From Chloroflexota bacterium (GTDB lineage Bacteria; Chloroflexota; Dehalococcoidia; SM23-28-2; RBG-16-64-32): DNA of 60,708 nucleotides. Shown here in pieces: positions 29,917 through 39,885 of the stretch. The position numbers and the translations under genes are program-made. Below the pieces are notes generated by a model. The model worked only from the letters and a program-made list of their open reading frames with translations, was not told the DNA's origin and searched no databases. Location of the stretch: contig JAJCYV010000005.1 in NCBI GenBank assembly GCA_029262695.1, positions 1 to 60,708 on the forward strand. The letters are read 5' to 3'. The stretch's first letter is position 1. Every line of letters begins with the position of its first letter.

Positions 29917-31188
29917 TCAAGTGCCTTCTTCCCAGCTGGTCAGGTAGCGCTGCTGCGCTTCCGTGAGCACGTCGATCTCGATGCCCATCGACTTCAGCTT
30001 GAGGCGAGCGACCTCGTTGTCGATCTCCGCCGGGACGGTGTGCACTTCAATCGCCAGCTTGTCCTGCGAGCGCGTGATCAGCTCGGCGGCGAGTGCCTGG
30101 TTGGCGAAGCTCATGTCCATCACGCTGGCCGGGTGGCCCTCCGCCGCGGCGAGGTTGATCAGGCGCCCTTCCGCCAGCAGGAAGACCTTGCGGCCGTCCA
30201 TCAGGTGGTACTCTTCAACGCTCTCACGTACGCGTCGCTGCGATTCGCTCATCTCCTTCAGCGCCGCGATGTTGATCTCGACGTTGAAGTGGCCGCTGTT
30301 GGCGACGACCGCGCCGTCCTTCATCGCCTCGAAATGCTGGCGGTCGAGGATGTCTCGGTCGCCGGTGAGGGTGATGAAGATATCGCCCACGCGCGCCGCC
30401 TCTTCCATCGTCATCACCTCGTGCCCGTCCATCGTCGCTTCCAGTGCGCGGATCGGGTCGACTTCGGTCACGATCGTCTTGGCGCCGAGGCCGCGTGCGC
30501 GCAGGGCCACGCCTTTCCCGCACCAGCCGTAGCCGGCGATCACCACGTGCTTGCCCGCCCAGAGGATGTTCGTCGCGCGGGTGATGCCATCGATCGTGCT
30601 CTGGCCGGTGCCGTAGCGGTTGTCGAAGAGGTGCTTCGTCTGCGCCTCGTTGACGGCGACGATCGGGTAGCCCAGCGCGCCGTCCTTCGCCATCGCCCGC
30701 AGGCGGATGACGCCCGTTGTCGTCTCCTCCGTGCCGCCGATGATGCCGTCCAGGAGATCGCGGCGTTCCTTGTGCAGCGTCGCGACGAGGTCGGCGCCGT
30801 CGTCCATCGTGATGTTCGGCTTGGCGTCGAGGACGGAGTGCAAGTGCTTGTAGTAGAGAGGGTCGTCCTCGCCGCGGACGGCGAACGTCGGGATGTTGTA
30901 GCGCGCGACAAGCGCCGCCGCCACGTCGTCCTGCGTCGACAGTGGGTTGCTGGCCGCGAGGTAGACTTCTGCGCCACCGGCCTGCAGTGTGATCATCAGG
31001 TTCGCGGTCTCCGTCGTCACGTGCAGGCAGGCCGCCAGCCGCACGCCGCGCAGCGGCTTCTCACGCTCGAAGTGGTCCTGGATCAGCTTGATCACAGGCA
31101 TCTCCCGCGCCGCCCACTCAATGCGGCTGACGCCGTCATCAGCGAGGGCGAGGTCCTTCACGTCGTGGTTGATCGTAGGGTTGACCAT
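29917..31188 (-). CDS. sahH: S-adenosyl-L-homocysteine hydrolase
   Basis: 423 residues, the shorter form lacking the insertion of many plant and proteobacterial enzymes. NAD-binding [20 protein letters not shown], substrate residues in HVTTETANL and [14 protein letters not shown], and GHFNVEI are intact. It splits SAH to adenosine and homocysteine and so relieves product inhibition of methyltransferases. A 147-base gap separates it from metK; I find no riboswitch there. Confidence 0.96.
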   Translation of the reverse strand: MVNPTINHDVKDLALADDGVSRIEWAAREMPVIKLIQDHFEREKPLRGVRLAACLHVTTETANLMITLQAGGAEVYLAASNPLSTQDDVAAALVARYNIPTFAVRGEDDPLYYKHLHSVLDAKPNITMDDGADLVATLHKERRDLLDGIIGGTEETTTGVIRLRAMAKDGALGYPIVAVNEAQTKHLFDNRYGTGQSTIDGITRATNILWAGKHVVIAGYGWCGKGVALRARGLGAKTIVTEVDPIRALEATMDGHEVMTMEEAARVGDIFITLTGDRDILDRQHFEAMKDGAVVANSGHFNVEINIAALKEMSESQRRVRESVEEYHLMDGRKVFLLAEGRLINLAAAEGHPASVMDMSFANQALAAELITRSQDKLAIEVHTVPAEIDNEVARLKLKSMGIEIDVLTEAQQRYLTSWEEGT

Positions 31189-31200
31189 TAACTCTCCTTC

Positions 31201-31920
31201 TTACCTGGCCGCTGCGTCTTCCTGCAGCGACTCCTCTATCATCTCTCGTACTCTTAGCACTGCCTCCCAGTCGGGCGTGAAGTCGTCCCTCCGCGACGAC
31301 ATTCGGAGAAACGGCTCGATCCGCTGGAAGATCGTCAGTACTCTCCGCAGCTCAGCCACCGGCTCCGGATGGTCGTCCACACGCAGGTCGCAGTAGGGAT
31401 ACTCCTCGGTCTGAACAACGTGGATGCCTGCCGATTGACGCCCCCGCCGGTCGCCGCCCGCGTCCTGCCCGGCCACGAGGGCGCGGACCAGTCGCTCCGG
31501 CAGCTCCTCCTCGATACTCCTCTCGAAGGCGGTGGCCATCGCCTTGACGACGTCTTCGCCGGTGAGCATGTTGCCGAGGCAGACGTAGCCTCCGCCGAGG
31601 ACGTGGCCGGCCCAATCGATGCAGCGCTCGCCGGTGTACGCCGCCACTCGGCCATCCTTGTCCACGATCCCGAGCTGTCGCAGGTCTCGCCCGGCGTCGC
31701 TCTCGATCACGCGCTCCAGGGCCCGCTCGGCCGGCAGGCCCTGCTCCAGCAAGGCGAGGCCGTCGATCCCCAGGTAGGGGTTCGAGAACGACTGGCTGGC
31801 GATGGCTCCCGTGCTGGCGCGGCAGTAGGGCACACCGCCGCCGGCCGCCAGCGCCTTGCTCGACGTAGCGACGCCGAGAGCACCGGTGCGCGGGCAGCGT
31901 GCGACTATTGAAAACGTCAC
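31201..31920 (-). CDS. DUF1028 family protein (Ntn-hydrolase-like)
   Basis: 239 residues. The N-terminus MTFSIVARCPRTGALGVATS and the following GGGVPYCRASTGAIASQSFS match DUF1028, a family with an Ntn-hydrolase-like fold often fused or linked to peptidoglycan-binding or amidohydrolase genes. The catalytic role is unproven. It overlaps the PfpI gene by 4 bases and lies 12 bases before sahH, so it is in the operon. Confidence 0.82.
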   Translation of the reverse strand: MTFSIVARCPRTGALGVATSSKALAAGGGVPYCRASTGAIASQSFSNPYLGIDGLALLEQGLPAERALERVIESDAGRDLRQLGIVDKDGRVAAYTGERCIDWAGHVLGGGYVCLGNMLTGEDVVKAMATAFERSIEEELPERLVRALVAGQDAGGDRRGRQSAGIHVVQTEEYPYCDLRVDDHPEPVAELRRVLTIFQRIEPFLRMSSRRDDFTPDWEAVLRVREMIEESLQEDAAAR

Positions 31921-32531
31921 GCCGGGGCCTCCTCGCCCGGCTGGGCGAATTCCGGGGGTTTGGGATAGTACTCCATCATGTGCTGAACTCGTTTCGCCGT
32001 GTCGCCGGAAGTCAATTCGGCGACCAGGTACAGCGCCATGTCGATGCCGGCGGAGACGCCCGCCGCTGTGATCACGTTGCCGTCCCGTACCCAGCGCTCA
32101 TCGCCGGCAACCGTGACGTTGCCTTCCTGCTTCAGCAGCTCGACCGCGCCCCAGTGCGTCGTCGCGCGCTTGCCCTCCAGGAAGCCGGCGCGGTGCAGTA
32201 GGAAGGCGCCCGTGCAGACGGACGTCACCCACTCGGCGCTCGCGCCTTGCTTGCGAATGAAGCCGATGGTCGCCTCATTTTCCACTTCTGTGCGCGTGCC
32301 GAGCCCGCCGGGCACGAGCAGCACGTCAAGCTGTGGGCAGTTGCTGAACGAGTGGTCCGCCACGATCGTCGTGCCGAGGTAGGATCGCACAGATCCGCCG
32401 TCCTGCGAGACTGTGACGACCTTCCACTCGCCGTTGGAGCCCATGGCGAACATGCCGAAGACTTCCTTGGGGCCGATGGCGTCCAGGTCTTCGAAGTCGG
32501 GGAAGAGGACGATGCCGATAGTCTTCGTCAC
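31917..32531 (-). CDS. DJ-1/PfpI family protein
   Basis: 204 residues. The nucleophile elbow VTSVCTGAFLLHRAG with its cysteine, the acidic residue early in the chain (FPDFEDLDAIGPKEVFG) and the HWGAVELL helix fit the DJ-1/PfpI superfamily, close to the isonitrile-hydratase-like or ThiJ group. The substrate is unknown; members include glyoxalases, deglycases and transcriptional regulators, but no AraC DNA-binding domain is present here. It overlaps both neighbours by 4 bases. Confidence 0.85.
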   Translation of the reverse strand: MTKTIGIVLFPDFEDLDAIGPKEVFGMFAMGSNGEWKVVTVSQDGGSVRSYLGTTIVADHSFSNCPQLDVLLVPGGLGTRTEVENEATIGFIRKQGASAEWVTSVCTGAFLLHRAGFLEGKRATTHWGAVELLKQEGNVTVAGDERWVRDGNVITAAGVSAGIDMALYLVAELTSGDTAKRVQHMMEYYPKPPEFAQPGEEAPA

Positions 32532-33424
32532 CTCGTGACAACCTCCTTGCCCTCGTGGCGGCCGCGCCAGCCGGCGAGTGCGCGCCGGACGAAGCTGACC
32601 GCTCCGATGGGCGCCTTGCGCACGAGGGGCGTTTCGTGCAGCTTACACTGTGTTTCGTAACCGAGGCCGCTGTAGACGGCGATGGCCTGTTCGTTCTCTT
32701 CCTCGACGGTGAGGGCGACGAGATCACAGTCCTCCAGGAGGCGCCGGGTGACGGCGCTCGTAGTCGCTTTCGCCAGGCCCTGGCCGCGGCGCCGCGGATG
32801 CGTGAAAACGTTGCCGACGATGGCGATCCGCTCAGCGCCGGAGACGACGTGTGTGCCGGCGATCGAGATCAGCTCTCGGCCTTCGTAGATGCCGCAGTAG
32901 ACGGCGGCGTCGAGGTGCTCGGCCCGGTAGGCGGTTGGCCCGCCCTCCATCGAGTACAGGCGGTTCACGGCCGCGATGTCGGACGTCGCCAGCCGTTGGG
33001 CGGTCGCCTCCACCGGTTGGAACGTGCCGCTGTGCACCGTCATGCGCAGCATCACCTGGGGGCGTGTCATCAGGAAGTACTTGCGAACGATCGCTCTGTG
33101 CTCAAGCGTCAGACTGCCGAAGGCGAAGCGCGGGCCGGGGTGCACCGAGAGCACGGCGTCCAGCGCCGTCGCGTCGCCGAGCGCGAAGAGCGCGCTGCCG
33201 AGGGGGCTCTTCGAGTGCACGAGCAGCGCCTGGCCGTTTGGCCCGGTCGACAGGTACCACTTGTTGCGCGGGAACATCCGCGGGTCAAGCTGCGCCAGCG
33301 CGTAGGCCGTGTAGGGGTGGTGCGGCTCCAGGAGGCGCCGGATCGCCGCCGCGTCCGACAGCTTCGTGATGCGGTAATCGGATCGCGTTGTTGCCGTCGG
33401 GCGTTCGCGAGACACGGCGGTCAT
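32528..33424 (-). CDS. GNAT-family N-acetyltransferase
   Basis: 298 residues from ATG 33424, whose first bases overlap the mtnP stop (ATGA); the frame is open further but only inside mtnP. The C-terminal half is a GNAT fold with the acetyl-CoA loop FTHPRRRGQGLAKATTSAVT and a following ENEQAIAVYSGLGYE motif. The N-terminal half (RRLLEPHHPYTAYALAQLDP) resembles the tandem GNAT proteins of Chloroflexota and Actinobacteria. The substrate is unknown. Confidence 0.85.
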   Translation of the reverse strand: MTAVSRERPTATTRSDYRITKLSDAAAIRRLLEPHHPYTAYALAQLDPRMFPRNKWYLSTGPNGQALLVHSKSPLGSALFALGDATALDAVLSVHPGPRFAFGSLTLEHRAIVRKYFLMTRPQVMLRMTVHSGTFQPVEATAQRLATSDIAAVNRLYSMEGGPTAYRAEHLDAAVYCGIYEGRELISIAGTHVVSGAERIAIVGNVFTHPRRRGQGLAKATTSAVTRRLLEDCDLVALTVEEENEQAIAVYSGLGYETQCKLHETPLVRKAPIGAVSFVRRALAGWRGRHEGKEVVTR

Positions 33425-34294
33425 CCGTTCACCGCCTGTTCGGCATAGCGGCCGATGATCGGCCCCAGGCGTCGCTTCGTCGCCTCCGGCACAAGGTCGA
33501 GCGAGGTTACGAGCGCGTCCTTGAGCGCGTCCTTGCAGGCGCACTGGCGTGCCGTCGGCAGTCGTTGCAGGGCCGTGCGCACCGCCTGCCGTGAGACCTC
33601 GACGTTACGCAGCAGGTTGGCCACGATCATCTCAGCGGTCACGTCTTCGTGGCCGTCGTGCCAGCAGTCGTAGTCGGTCGAGCAGGCGAGCACGGCGAAG
33701 CAGATCTCGGCCTCGCGGGCCAGCTTGGCCTCGGGCAGCGCCGTCATGCCGATGATGTCGGCGCCCCACGTGCGGTAGAGGTCTGACTCGGCGCGCGTCG
33801 AGAACGCCGGGCCCTCCATCACGACGTAGGTGCCTCCGTTGTGCACGGTCGCCTCCGTCTCCTGCGTGGCGTCACCGACGAGGCCGCGCAGGTGCGAGCA
33901 GAACGGATCGCCGAACGCGACGTGCGCGACGAGGCCTTCGCCGAAGAACGTCGAAGCTCGTCCCCTGGTGCGGTCGATCAGCTGGTCCGGCACGACCATG
34001 TGCAGCGGCTCGATGTCCTCGCGCAGGCTGCCGACGGCGCTGACGCTGACGATGAACTCGACGCCGAGCTGCTTGAGCGCCCAGACGTTGGCGCGCGCCG
34101 GGATCTCTGCGGGCAGCAAGCGGTGTCCCACGCCGTGGCGCGGCAGGAACGCGACCCTCTGGCCGTCCAGCGCGCCGGTCGTGATGGCGTCGCTCGTCGG
34201 CCCGAAGGGTGTGTCGACGTTCAGCGTCTCGATGTCCGAGAGGCCTTCCATCTCGTAAAAGCCGCTGCCGCCGATCACCGCGGCGCGGATCGCC

Positions 34295-34302
<8 letters not shown>
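33421..34302 (-). CDS. mtnP: S-methyl-5'-thioadenosine phosphorylase
   Basis: 293 residues of the PNP/MTAP family. GGSGFYEMEGLSD, the phosphate-site PRHGVGHRLLPAEIPARANV, VSAVGSLREDI, and the purine-site MEGPAFSTRAES with IIGMTALPEAKLAREAE and STDYDCWH are present. It releases adenine and 5-methylthioribose-1-phosphate from the by-product of polyamine synthesis. The sugar product feeds mtnA (8-base overlap), and adenine can be used by apt, encoded just beyond the operon head. GTG start. Confidence 0.94.
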
Positions 34303-35356
<1,054 letters not shown>

Positions 35357-35381
35357 CGCGTCACTCCTCGCTCGTGGGCAT

Positions 35382-35407
35382 AAAAAAACTTCTCGCGGCG
35401 GAGAAGT
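35382..35407 (-). terminator. Riboswitch-controlled intrinsic terminator
   Basis: On the minus strand ACTTCTC-CGCCGC-GAGAAGT is followed by TTTTTTT. It lies between the SAM-I aptamer and mtnA. The 5' arm can instead pair with GTGGAGT just upstream, which includes the 3' strand of aptamer helix P1, giving a plausible antiterminator. SAM binding would stabilise P1 and favour termination. Confidence 0.93.
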
Positions 35408-35416
35408 CTCATACTC

Positions 35417-35522
35417 CACTCTCATCTCATTCGCCCGGGGGCGAATCGGAGTTGGCACCGTATCCGAGGACCGGTTGCCGGGCTTCCAAGGGCCGTTCCC
35501 TCCACCGCTCTCGATGAGAGTG
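35417..35522 (-). promoter_or_regulatory. SAM-I (S-box) riboswitch aptamer
   Basis: All S-box marks are present on the minus strand. A perfect 10-base P1 is formed by CACTCTCATC (35522-35513) and GATGAGAGTG (35426-35417). The core runs CGAGAGCGGTGGAGGGAACG then GCCC, GAAGCCCGGCAACC, and GGTGCCAACTCC. The P4 arm is TTCGCCC-CCGG-GCGAA-like. It senses SAM and turns off the downstream methionine-cycle operon through the adjacent terminator. Confidence 0.97.
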
Positions 35523-35546
35523 TTTCTATTCGGTTTTACGTAGCTG

Positions 35547-35576
35547 ATGGTATCGGCCGCGCAGAGGAGGTGTCAA
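35547..35576 (-). promoter_or_regulatory. Promoter of the riboswitch operon
   Basis: On the minus strand TTGACA (35576-35571) and TACCAT (35552-35547) are separated by 18 bases. Transcription would begin near 35540, just before the aptamer at 35522. It lies 20 bases beyond the apt stop codon. Confidence 0.75.
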
Positions 35577-35595
35577 GGAAAACACGGCGCGTTCG

Positions 35596-36111
35596 CTACT
35601 CGTAGTTAACGAGCGCGAAGACGTCGTAGTCTTCGAGCCGTGAGCGGCCGCTGAGGAAGTCCAGCTCCACCAGGAAGGCGAGGCTGTGCACGCGCCCACC
35701 CAGCAGCTCGACGAGCTTGGCCGCCGCCACCGCCGTGCCTCCCGTAGCCAGCAGGTCATCGACGATCACGACCGTGTCGCCTTTAGTCAAAGCGTCCTCG
35801 TGGATGTCGAGCGAGCCGGTGCCGTACTCCAGCTGGTACTCGACGCTCATGCGGCGGGCCGGCAGCTTGCCGGGCTTGCGTACCGGTATCAAGGGCAGGC
35901 CCAGGTTGTACGCCAGCGGCGCGCCGAAGAGGAAGCCGCGCGACTCGATCGAGACGACCGCCGTTAGCTCGGCGTGGCGGTATTTCTCCGTGAACGTGTC
36001 CACGACGTGCCGCATCGCCTCGGGGTCCTTGAGGAGCGGCGTGATATCGCGAAAGAGGATGCCGGGCTGCGGGAAGTCCGGCACGTCGCGGATCAGCTTC
36101 TTGAGGTCCAT
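35596..36111 (-). CDS. apt: Adenine phosphoribosyltransferase
   Basis: 171 residues. DVPDFPQPGILFRDITPLLK, ESRGFLFGAPLAYNLGLPLI and the PRPP loop VVIVDDLLATGGTAVAAAKL are typical. It converts adenine and PRPP to AMP, salvaging the adenine that mtnP releases. It has its own upstream region and ends 20 bases before the mtnA promoter, so it may be transcribed into that operon as well. Confidence 0.96.
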   Translation of the reverse strand: MDLKKLIRDVPDFPQPGILFRDITPLLKDPEAMRHVVDTFTEKYRHAELTAVVSIESRGFLFGAPLAYNLGLPLIPVRKPGKLPARRMSVEYQLEYGTGSLDIHEDALTKGDTVVIVDDLLATGGTAVAAAKLVELLGGRVHSLAFLVELDFLSGRSRLEDYDVFALVNYE

Positions 36112-36190
36112 CCGGAGCGTAAGATTACCGCCTGTGCGCGTCCCAGTCCACGTCTTGCGTTAGAATCTCGTCAGAGGAGGCTTCGTAAGC

Positions 36191-37411
36191 GTGCAACGGG
36201 TCAACGGTAACGCCGGCGCAATCAAGCAGCAGGCCTCAGACGAGATCGATCGGCGTAAGCAGGAGCTGATCGATCTTTCGCTGCGCATCCACGCCACGCC
36301 CGAGGTCGCGTTCCAGGAGCACAAGTCCTCCGCCATGCTCGCGGACTTCCTGGAGGCGCAGGGCTTCAGCATGGAGCGCGGCATCTGCGAGATCGAGACG
36401 GCGTTCCGCGCCACGTATGGTAGCGGCGAACCGCGAGTGGCGTTCGTGGCCGAGTACGATGCGCTGCCGGGCGTCGGTCACGGCTGCGGGCATAACATCA
36501 TCGGCACCGCTGCTGCTGCTGCCGGCATTGCCCTAAAGAGCCTGCTGCAGGAGAGGGACGGCGGCACCGTGCTCGTGATCGGCGCGCCTGCCGAGGAAGC
36601 GGCCGGTGGCAAGGTGTACATGGTCGCCCGCGGCGCTTTCGAGGCCCTCGACTGCGCGATGATGGTGCACCCGGGTAACCGCAACACGTCCGTGGCCTAC
36701 GCCCTCGCCTGCCTGGAGCTGGACATCGAGTTCCGGGGCAAGGAAGCGCACGCGGCCGCCCGTCCGGAGGCCGGCCTCAACGCCCTCGACGCGATGGTCG
36801 CGGCGTTCTCGAACCTTGGCCTCATGCGCCAGCAGATACGCGATTCCGCACGCGTCCACGGCATTATCACTGAGGGCGGGCAGGCGGTGAACGTGATCCC
36901 TCCCCTCACCAGGGCGAAGCTCCTCATCCGCAGCGAGGAAGACGAGTACATGGATGAGGTGCTGAAGCCGAAAGTGCTCGCCTGCTTTGAGGGCGCCGCC
37001 AGGGCCACCGGCTGCGAGCTGATCCACAAGTGGGGTGAGGAGTCCCGCTACAAGACGATGCGCACGAACATGGCGCTCGCCGAGGCCTATCGCGACAACG
37101 TCGAGGGGCTCGGGCGGGCGACGGTAATGCCGGAGTCGAAGCGCTCCATGGGCTCGACCGACATGGGCAACGTCAGCCAGATCGTGCCCGGCATCCACCC
37201 GGCGATCTCGATCGCGCCGTTTGACGTACCGATCCACACGGAAGAGTTCCGCGAGTTCGCGAAGAGCGAGTCGGGCCACGCCGGTCTGCTGGATGGCGCC
37301 AAAGCGCTGGCAATGACGGGCATCGATGTGCTCCTCAGCCCGGAGCTGCGCAAACGCATGAAGGACGAGTTCGCTCAGGCGGGCGGACGTTCGTCCGAGG
37401 GCGCGGGATAG
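36191..37411 (+). CDS. M20-family metallopeptidase / amidohydrolase (AbgB-like)
   Basis: 406 residues, GTG start with GAGGAGG 10 bases upstream. The di-zinc site residues are visible: GVGHGCGHNIIGTAAAAAG, catalytic Glu in GAPAEEAAGGK, His in MVHPGNRN, the dimerisation-domain entry FRGKEAHAAARPEAGLNALD, and MGSTDMGNVSQ near the end. It most resembles the p-aminobenzoyl-glutamate hydrolase/indole-acetyl-amino-acid hydrolase group; the substrate cannot be named. A TAGAAT at 36161-36166 may be its -10 box. Confidence 0.88.
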   Translation: MQRVNGNAGAIKQQASDEIDRRKQELIDLSLRIHATPEVAFQEHKSSAMLADFLEAQGFSMERGICEIETAFRATYGSGEPRVAFVAEYDALPGVGHGCGHNIIGTAAAAAGIALKSLLQERDGGTVLVIGAPAEEAAGGKVYMVARGAFEALDCAMMVHPGNRNTSVAYALACLELDIEFRGKEAHAAARPEAGLNALDAMVAAFSNLGLMRQQIRDSARVHGIITEGGQAVNVIPPLTRAKLLIRSEEDEYMDEVLKPKVLACFEGAARATGCELIHKWGEESRYKTMRTNMALAEAYRDNVEGLGRATVMPESKRSMGSTDMGNVSQIVPGIHPAISIAPFDVPIHTEEFREFAKSESGHAGLLDGAKALAMTGIDVLLSPELRKRMKDEFAQAGGRSSEGAG

Positions 37412-37430
37412 GCCGCCCGGCGACGCCAGG

Positions 37431-38474
37431 ATGACCATCTCTGACCCCGTAGTCGCCCTCGATGCCATGGGCGGCGACAACGCCCCCGGCGAGATCGTGC
37501 ACGGCGCGGTGCTTGCAGCGCGCGACCTTGGCGTGCGCGTCGCGCTCGTCGGGCCGGAGGAGGTGCTCCAGGCGGAACTCGCGAAGCACGGCGCGCGCCC
37601 CGAGCGCATCACTGTGGTTCACGCGCCGCAAGTGATCGACATGAAGGAGCCACCGGCGCAGGCGGCCCGGCAGAAGAAGGAGTCGTCGATCGTCGTCGGC
37701 CTCAAGCTGATCAAGAGCGGCAAGGCGGACGCCTTCGTCTCCGCCGGCAACACCGGCGCGATTATGGCGGGCGGGATCATGTACATCGGCCGCGTCCGCG
37801 GCATAGAGCGGCCGTCGATCGCGGCGCTGATGCCGCTTTCCGGCAAACTCACTCTGCTGCTGGACGTCGGTGCCAACGCCGACGCGCGGCCCTCGTACAT
37901 GCTGCAGTGGGCGCAGATGGCGGCGGCATATATGGAACGCGTCTGGAAACGCGAGAACCCCACCGTGGCGCTGCTGAACATTGGCGAAGAGGAAGGGAAA
38001 GGCAACACGCTCACGCAGGAGACGTACGACCTGCTGAAGGCCAGCTCGCTCAACTTCATCGGCAACGTAGAGGGCCGCGAACTGCCGTTCGGCACGGTCG
38101 ACGTCATCGTGACGGACGGATTCACGGGCAACGTCGTCGTCAAGACGATGGAGGGCATGGCGGACTACGTGATGGGAGAGATCCGGAGCGCGATCAAGAG
38201 CCGTCCCTGGTACATGGCGGCCGGCGTGCTGCTCCTGCCCGCGTTCGGGAAAGTGCGAAAGAAGACAGACTATCGTGAGTACGGCGCCGGCCCGTTGCTG
38301 GGCACGAACGGCCTCGTCTTCATCGGCCACGGACGCAGCGACGCCAAGGCGATATCCAGCGCGCTGAGGGTTGCGGCGGAGTCCGCGCGGTCGGGCATGC
38401 TGGAAGCGATCCGCCAGACGGTCCTGGCGAAGGCCGGGGCCGCTCTAGCGGCGGACGAGCCAGTCGGCGAGTAG
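37431..38474 (+). CDS. plsX: Phosphate acyltransferase PlsX
   Basis: 347 residues. VALDAMGGDNAPGEIVHGAV at the N-terminus, the SAGNTGAIMAGGIMYIGRVR segment, LLNIGEEEGKGN and the TDGFTGNVVVKTMEG region are the family hallmarks. It makes acyl-phosphate from acyl-ACP for phospholipid synthesis. No fabD or fabH follows, unlike the common plsX-fab cluster. Its last 30 bases overlap the convergent TetR gene. Confidence 0.95.
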   Translation: MTISDPVVALDAMGGDNAPGEIVHGAVLAARDLGVRVALVGPEEVLQAELAKHGARPERITVVHAPQVIDMKEPPAQAARQKKESSIVVGLKLIKSGKADAFVSAGNTGAIMAGGIMYIGRVRGIERPSIAALMPLSGKLTLLLDVGANADARPSYMLQWAQMAAAYMERVWKRENPTVALLNIGEEEGKGNTLTQETYDLLKASSLNFIGNVEGRELPFGTVDVIVTDGFTGNVVVKTMEGMADYVMGEIRSAIKSRPWYMAAGVLLLPAFGKVRKKTDYREYGAGPLLGTNGLVFIGHGRSDAKAISSALRVAAESARSGMLEAIRQTVLAKAGAALAADEPVGE

Positions 38475-39065
38475 TTCCGCGAACTCGTTTACGCGGCCGC
38501 TCAGGCGCAGGTGCTCGGGCGCCAGCTGGGACTGGATCAGCGCGCCCTCATAGGTGGCCATGAGGGCCGAGGCCTGCAGAGAGATGTCCACGTCGTCGCG
38601 CACGATCTCCAACTCGCGGCCCAGCTTGAGCGCATCGACGACGAACGTGTGCCAGCCGGCGTAGAACTCGGCCAGGCGCGCGCGGACCATGTCGTTGCGC
38701 ATCGCGTGGGCCAGGAACTCATAGTAGACCGCGGTGCCGAACGGCTCACTGGTGGGGGGATCGAAGAACGCCTCAAGGAGGCGGCGCTGGTTTTCGGCCA
38801 TGCTGGTGCCCGGTTCGATGGCGTGCCGGAGGGTCTCCTTACGCGCCTCGATGCGTTCGCTCAGCATGTCCCAGAAGAGGTCTTCCTTGCTCTCGAAATG
38901 GACGTAAAAGGCGCCCTTGGAAAAGCCGGCCTCGCGCACGATCTCGTCGATGGTTGCGCGTTCGAAGCCGTTGCTGGCGAATACCTGAAGGGCGGCGTCG
39001 AGGAGCCGCTGGCGGGTCTGTTCACGGCTGCGGCGGCGCTTGGGAGGCGTCTGGGCGTCAGTCAT
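38445..39065 (-). CDS. TetR-family transcriptional regulator
   Basis: 206 residues from ATG 39065. The N-terminal helix-turn-helix is clear (RLLDAALQVFASNGFERATI, then DEIVREAGFSKGAFYVHFES), followed by a ligand domain of the TetR_C type. It overlaps plsX tail to tail by 30 bases. On the minus strand TATAAT lies only 12 bases before the ATG, so the mRNA may be almost leaderless. A likely operator palindrome lies upstream at 39114-39131. The ligand is unknown; plsX linkage hints at lipids. Confidence 0.9.
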   Translation of the reverse strand: MTDAQTPPKRRRSREQTRQRLLDAALQVFASNGFERATIDEIVREAGFSKGAFYVHFESKEDLFWDMLSERIEARKETLRHAIEPGTSMAENQRRLLEAFFDPPTSEPFGTAVYYEFLAHAMRNDMVRARLAEFYAGWHTFVVDALKLGRELEIVRDDVDISLQASALMATYEGALIQSQLAPEHLRLSGRVNEFAELLADWLVRR

Positions 39066-39077
39066 GAATTGTGCCGA

Positions 39078-39131
39078 ATTATACACGCCGCAACAGGGGG
39101 AGTGCGAGCTTAGAAACTGACCGGTCGGTCT
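39078..39131 (-). promoter_or_regulatory. TetR gene promoter and probable operator
   Basis: A perfect -10 TATAAT (39083-39078 on the minus strand) lies upstream of the TetR ATG. Further upstream, 39114-39131 reads AAACTGACC/GGTCGGTCT, an imperfect palindrome with 7 of 9 positions paired and an ACCGGT centre. It resembles the ACCGACCGGT-type operators of many TetR proteins. Autorepression is inferred. Confidence 0.5.
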
Positions 39132-39161
39132 AACGGGCAACGCTGGCGCAGTAGCCTGACG

Positions 39162-39479
39162 TTAGGCGTCGTGCTGCGTTGGCGCGCCCATGCGCATCCA
39201 CATCTTGAGCGCCTGCTGCATGTTGCGGGCTGCCTGTTCTGGCGCTTCATCGGCGCAGAGGCAGCGCTCCACGTGGTGCTCCAGCAGGCGAACGCCCACC
39301 TGGTCCAGGCTGCTGCGCGCGGCCATCAGCTGCGTCACGATGTCCTCGCACACGCGGTCCTCTTCAAGCATGCGGTGGATACCGCGGATCTGCCCCTCAA
39401 TGCGGCGCAGACGAGCCAGCAGGCTCTGCACTTCCTGGCCGAGATCGCCGCCGGTTTCTTGCTTTGTATCAGCGTCCAT
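39162..39479 (-). CDS. CsoR-family metal- or sulfur-responsive repressor
   Basis: 105 residues from ATG 39479 (an ATG at 39485 is in frame, but GAGGGG is 7 bases from 39479). The all-helical DUF156 fold is evident: RLRRIEGQIRGIHRMLEEDR then VCEDIVTQLMAARSSLDQVG and LLEHHVERCLC. The Cys, His and Cys of the CsoR copper site (C in DRVCED; H and C in HHVERC) are all present, which favours Cu(I) over persulfide sensing. It is divergent from trxA-trxB and the operator lies over its own start. Confidence 0.9.
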   Translation of the reverse strand: MDADTKQETGGDLGQEVQSLLARLRRIEGQIRGIHRMLEEDRVCEDIVTQLMAARSSLDQVGVRLLEHHVERCLCADEAPEQAARNMQQALKMWMRMGAPTQHDA

Positions 39480-39508
39480 TGACATACCCCTCGGGGGTAT
39501 GCTACCAT
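39479..39508 (+). promoter_or_regulatory. trxA promoter with overlapping CsoR operator
   Basis: TTGACA (39479-39484) and TACCAT (39503-39508) are 18 bases apart. Between and over them lies the perfect inverted repeat CATACCCC-TCG-GGGGTATG (39483-39501), the typical CsoR-family operator. A bound repressor would block the -35 and spacer of trxA and the start codon region of the repressor gene. Confidence 0.88.
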
Positions 39509-39558
39509 GAGGTCACTAACCGAGTCAAACCGCAGTCAAGAACCCCCAGGAGGATCGC

Positions 39559-39885
39559 ATGAGTAAGCCCCAGAATGTATCGGACAACGAGTGGGATGTT
39601 GAGGTGCTGTCGAGCGATACGCCGGTGCTCGTAGACTTCTGGGCGCCCTGGTGCGGCCCCTGCCGCATGGTAGCTCCCGTCGTCGATGAGCTGTCCGAGG
39701 AGTACGACGGCAAGGTGAAGTTCGTCAAGCTCAATACCGACGACAACATCGAGACGGCGTCCAGGTACGGGATTCGCAGCATCCCGACGATCATGGTGTT
39801 CAAGGCCGGCGAGGCCGTTGACCAGGTGGTCGGCTTCCGCCCCAAGAGCGAACTCAAGAAGTCGTTGGACAAGGTGCTCGCCTAA
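39559..39885 (+). CDS. trxA: Thioredoxin
   Basis: 108 residues with the active site [14 protein letters not shown] and the cis-proline loop [13 protein letters not shown]. Cytoplasmic disulfide reductase. CAGGAGG precedes the ATG. trxB begins directly after its stop, so both are expressed from the CsoR-controlled promoter. Confidence 0.96.
   Translation: MSKPQNVSDNEWDVEVLSSDTPVLVDFWAPWCGPCRMVAPVVDELSEEYDGKVKFVKLNTDDNIETASRYGIRSIPTIMVFKAGEAVDQVVGFRPKSELKKSLDKVLA

Noticed and set aside
33425..33544. 40-residue N-terminal extension of the GNAT protein
   Set aside because: It would overlap mtnP by 124 bases; the ATG at 33424 overlapping the mtnP stop by 4 bases fits the pattern of the whole operon.
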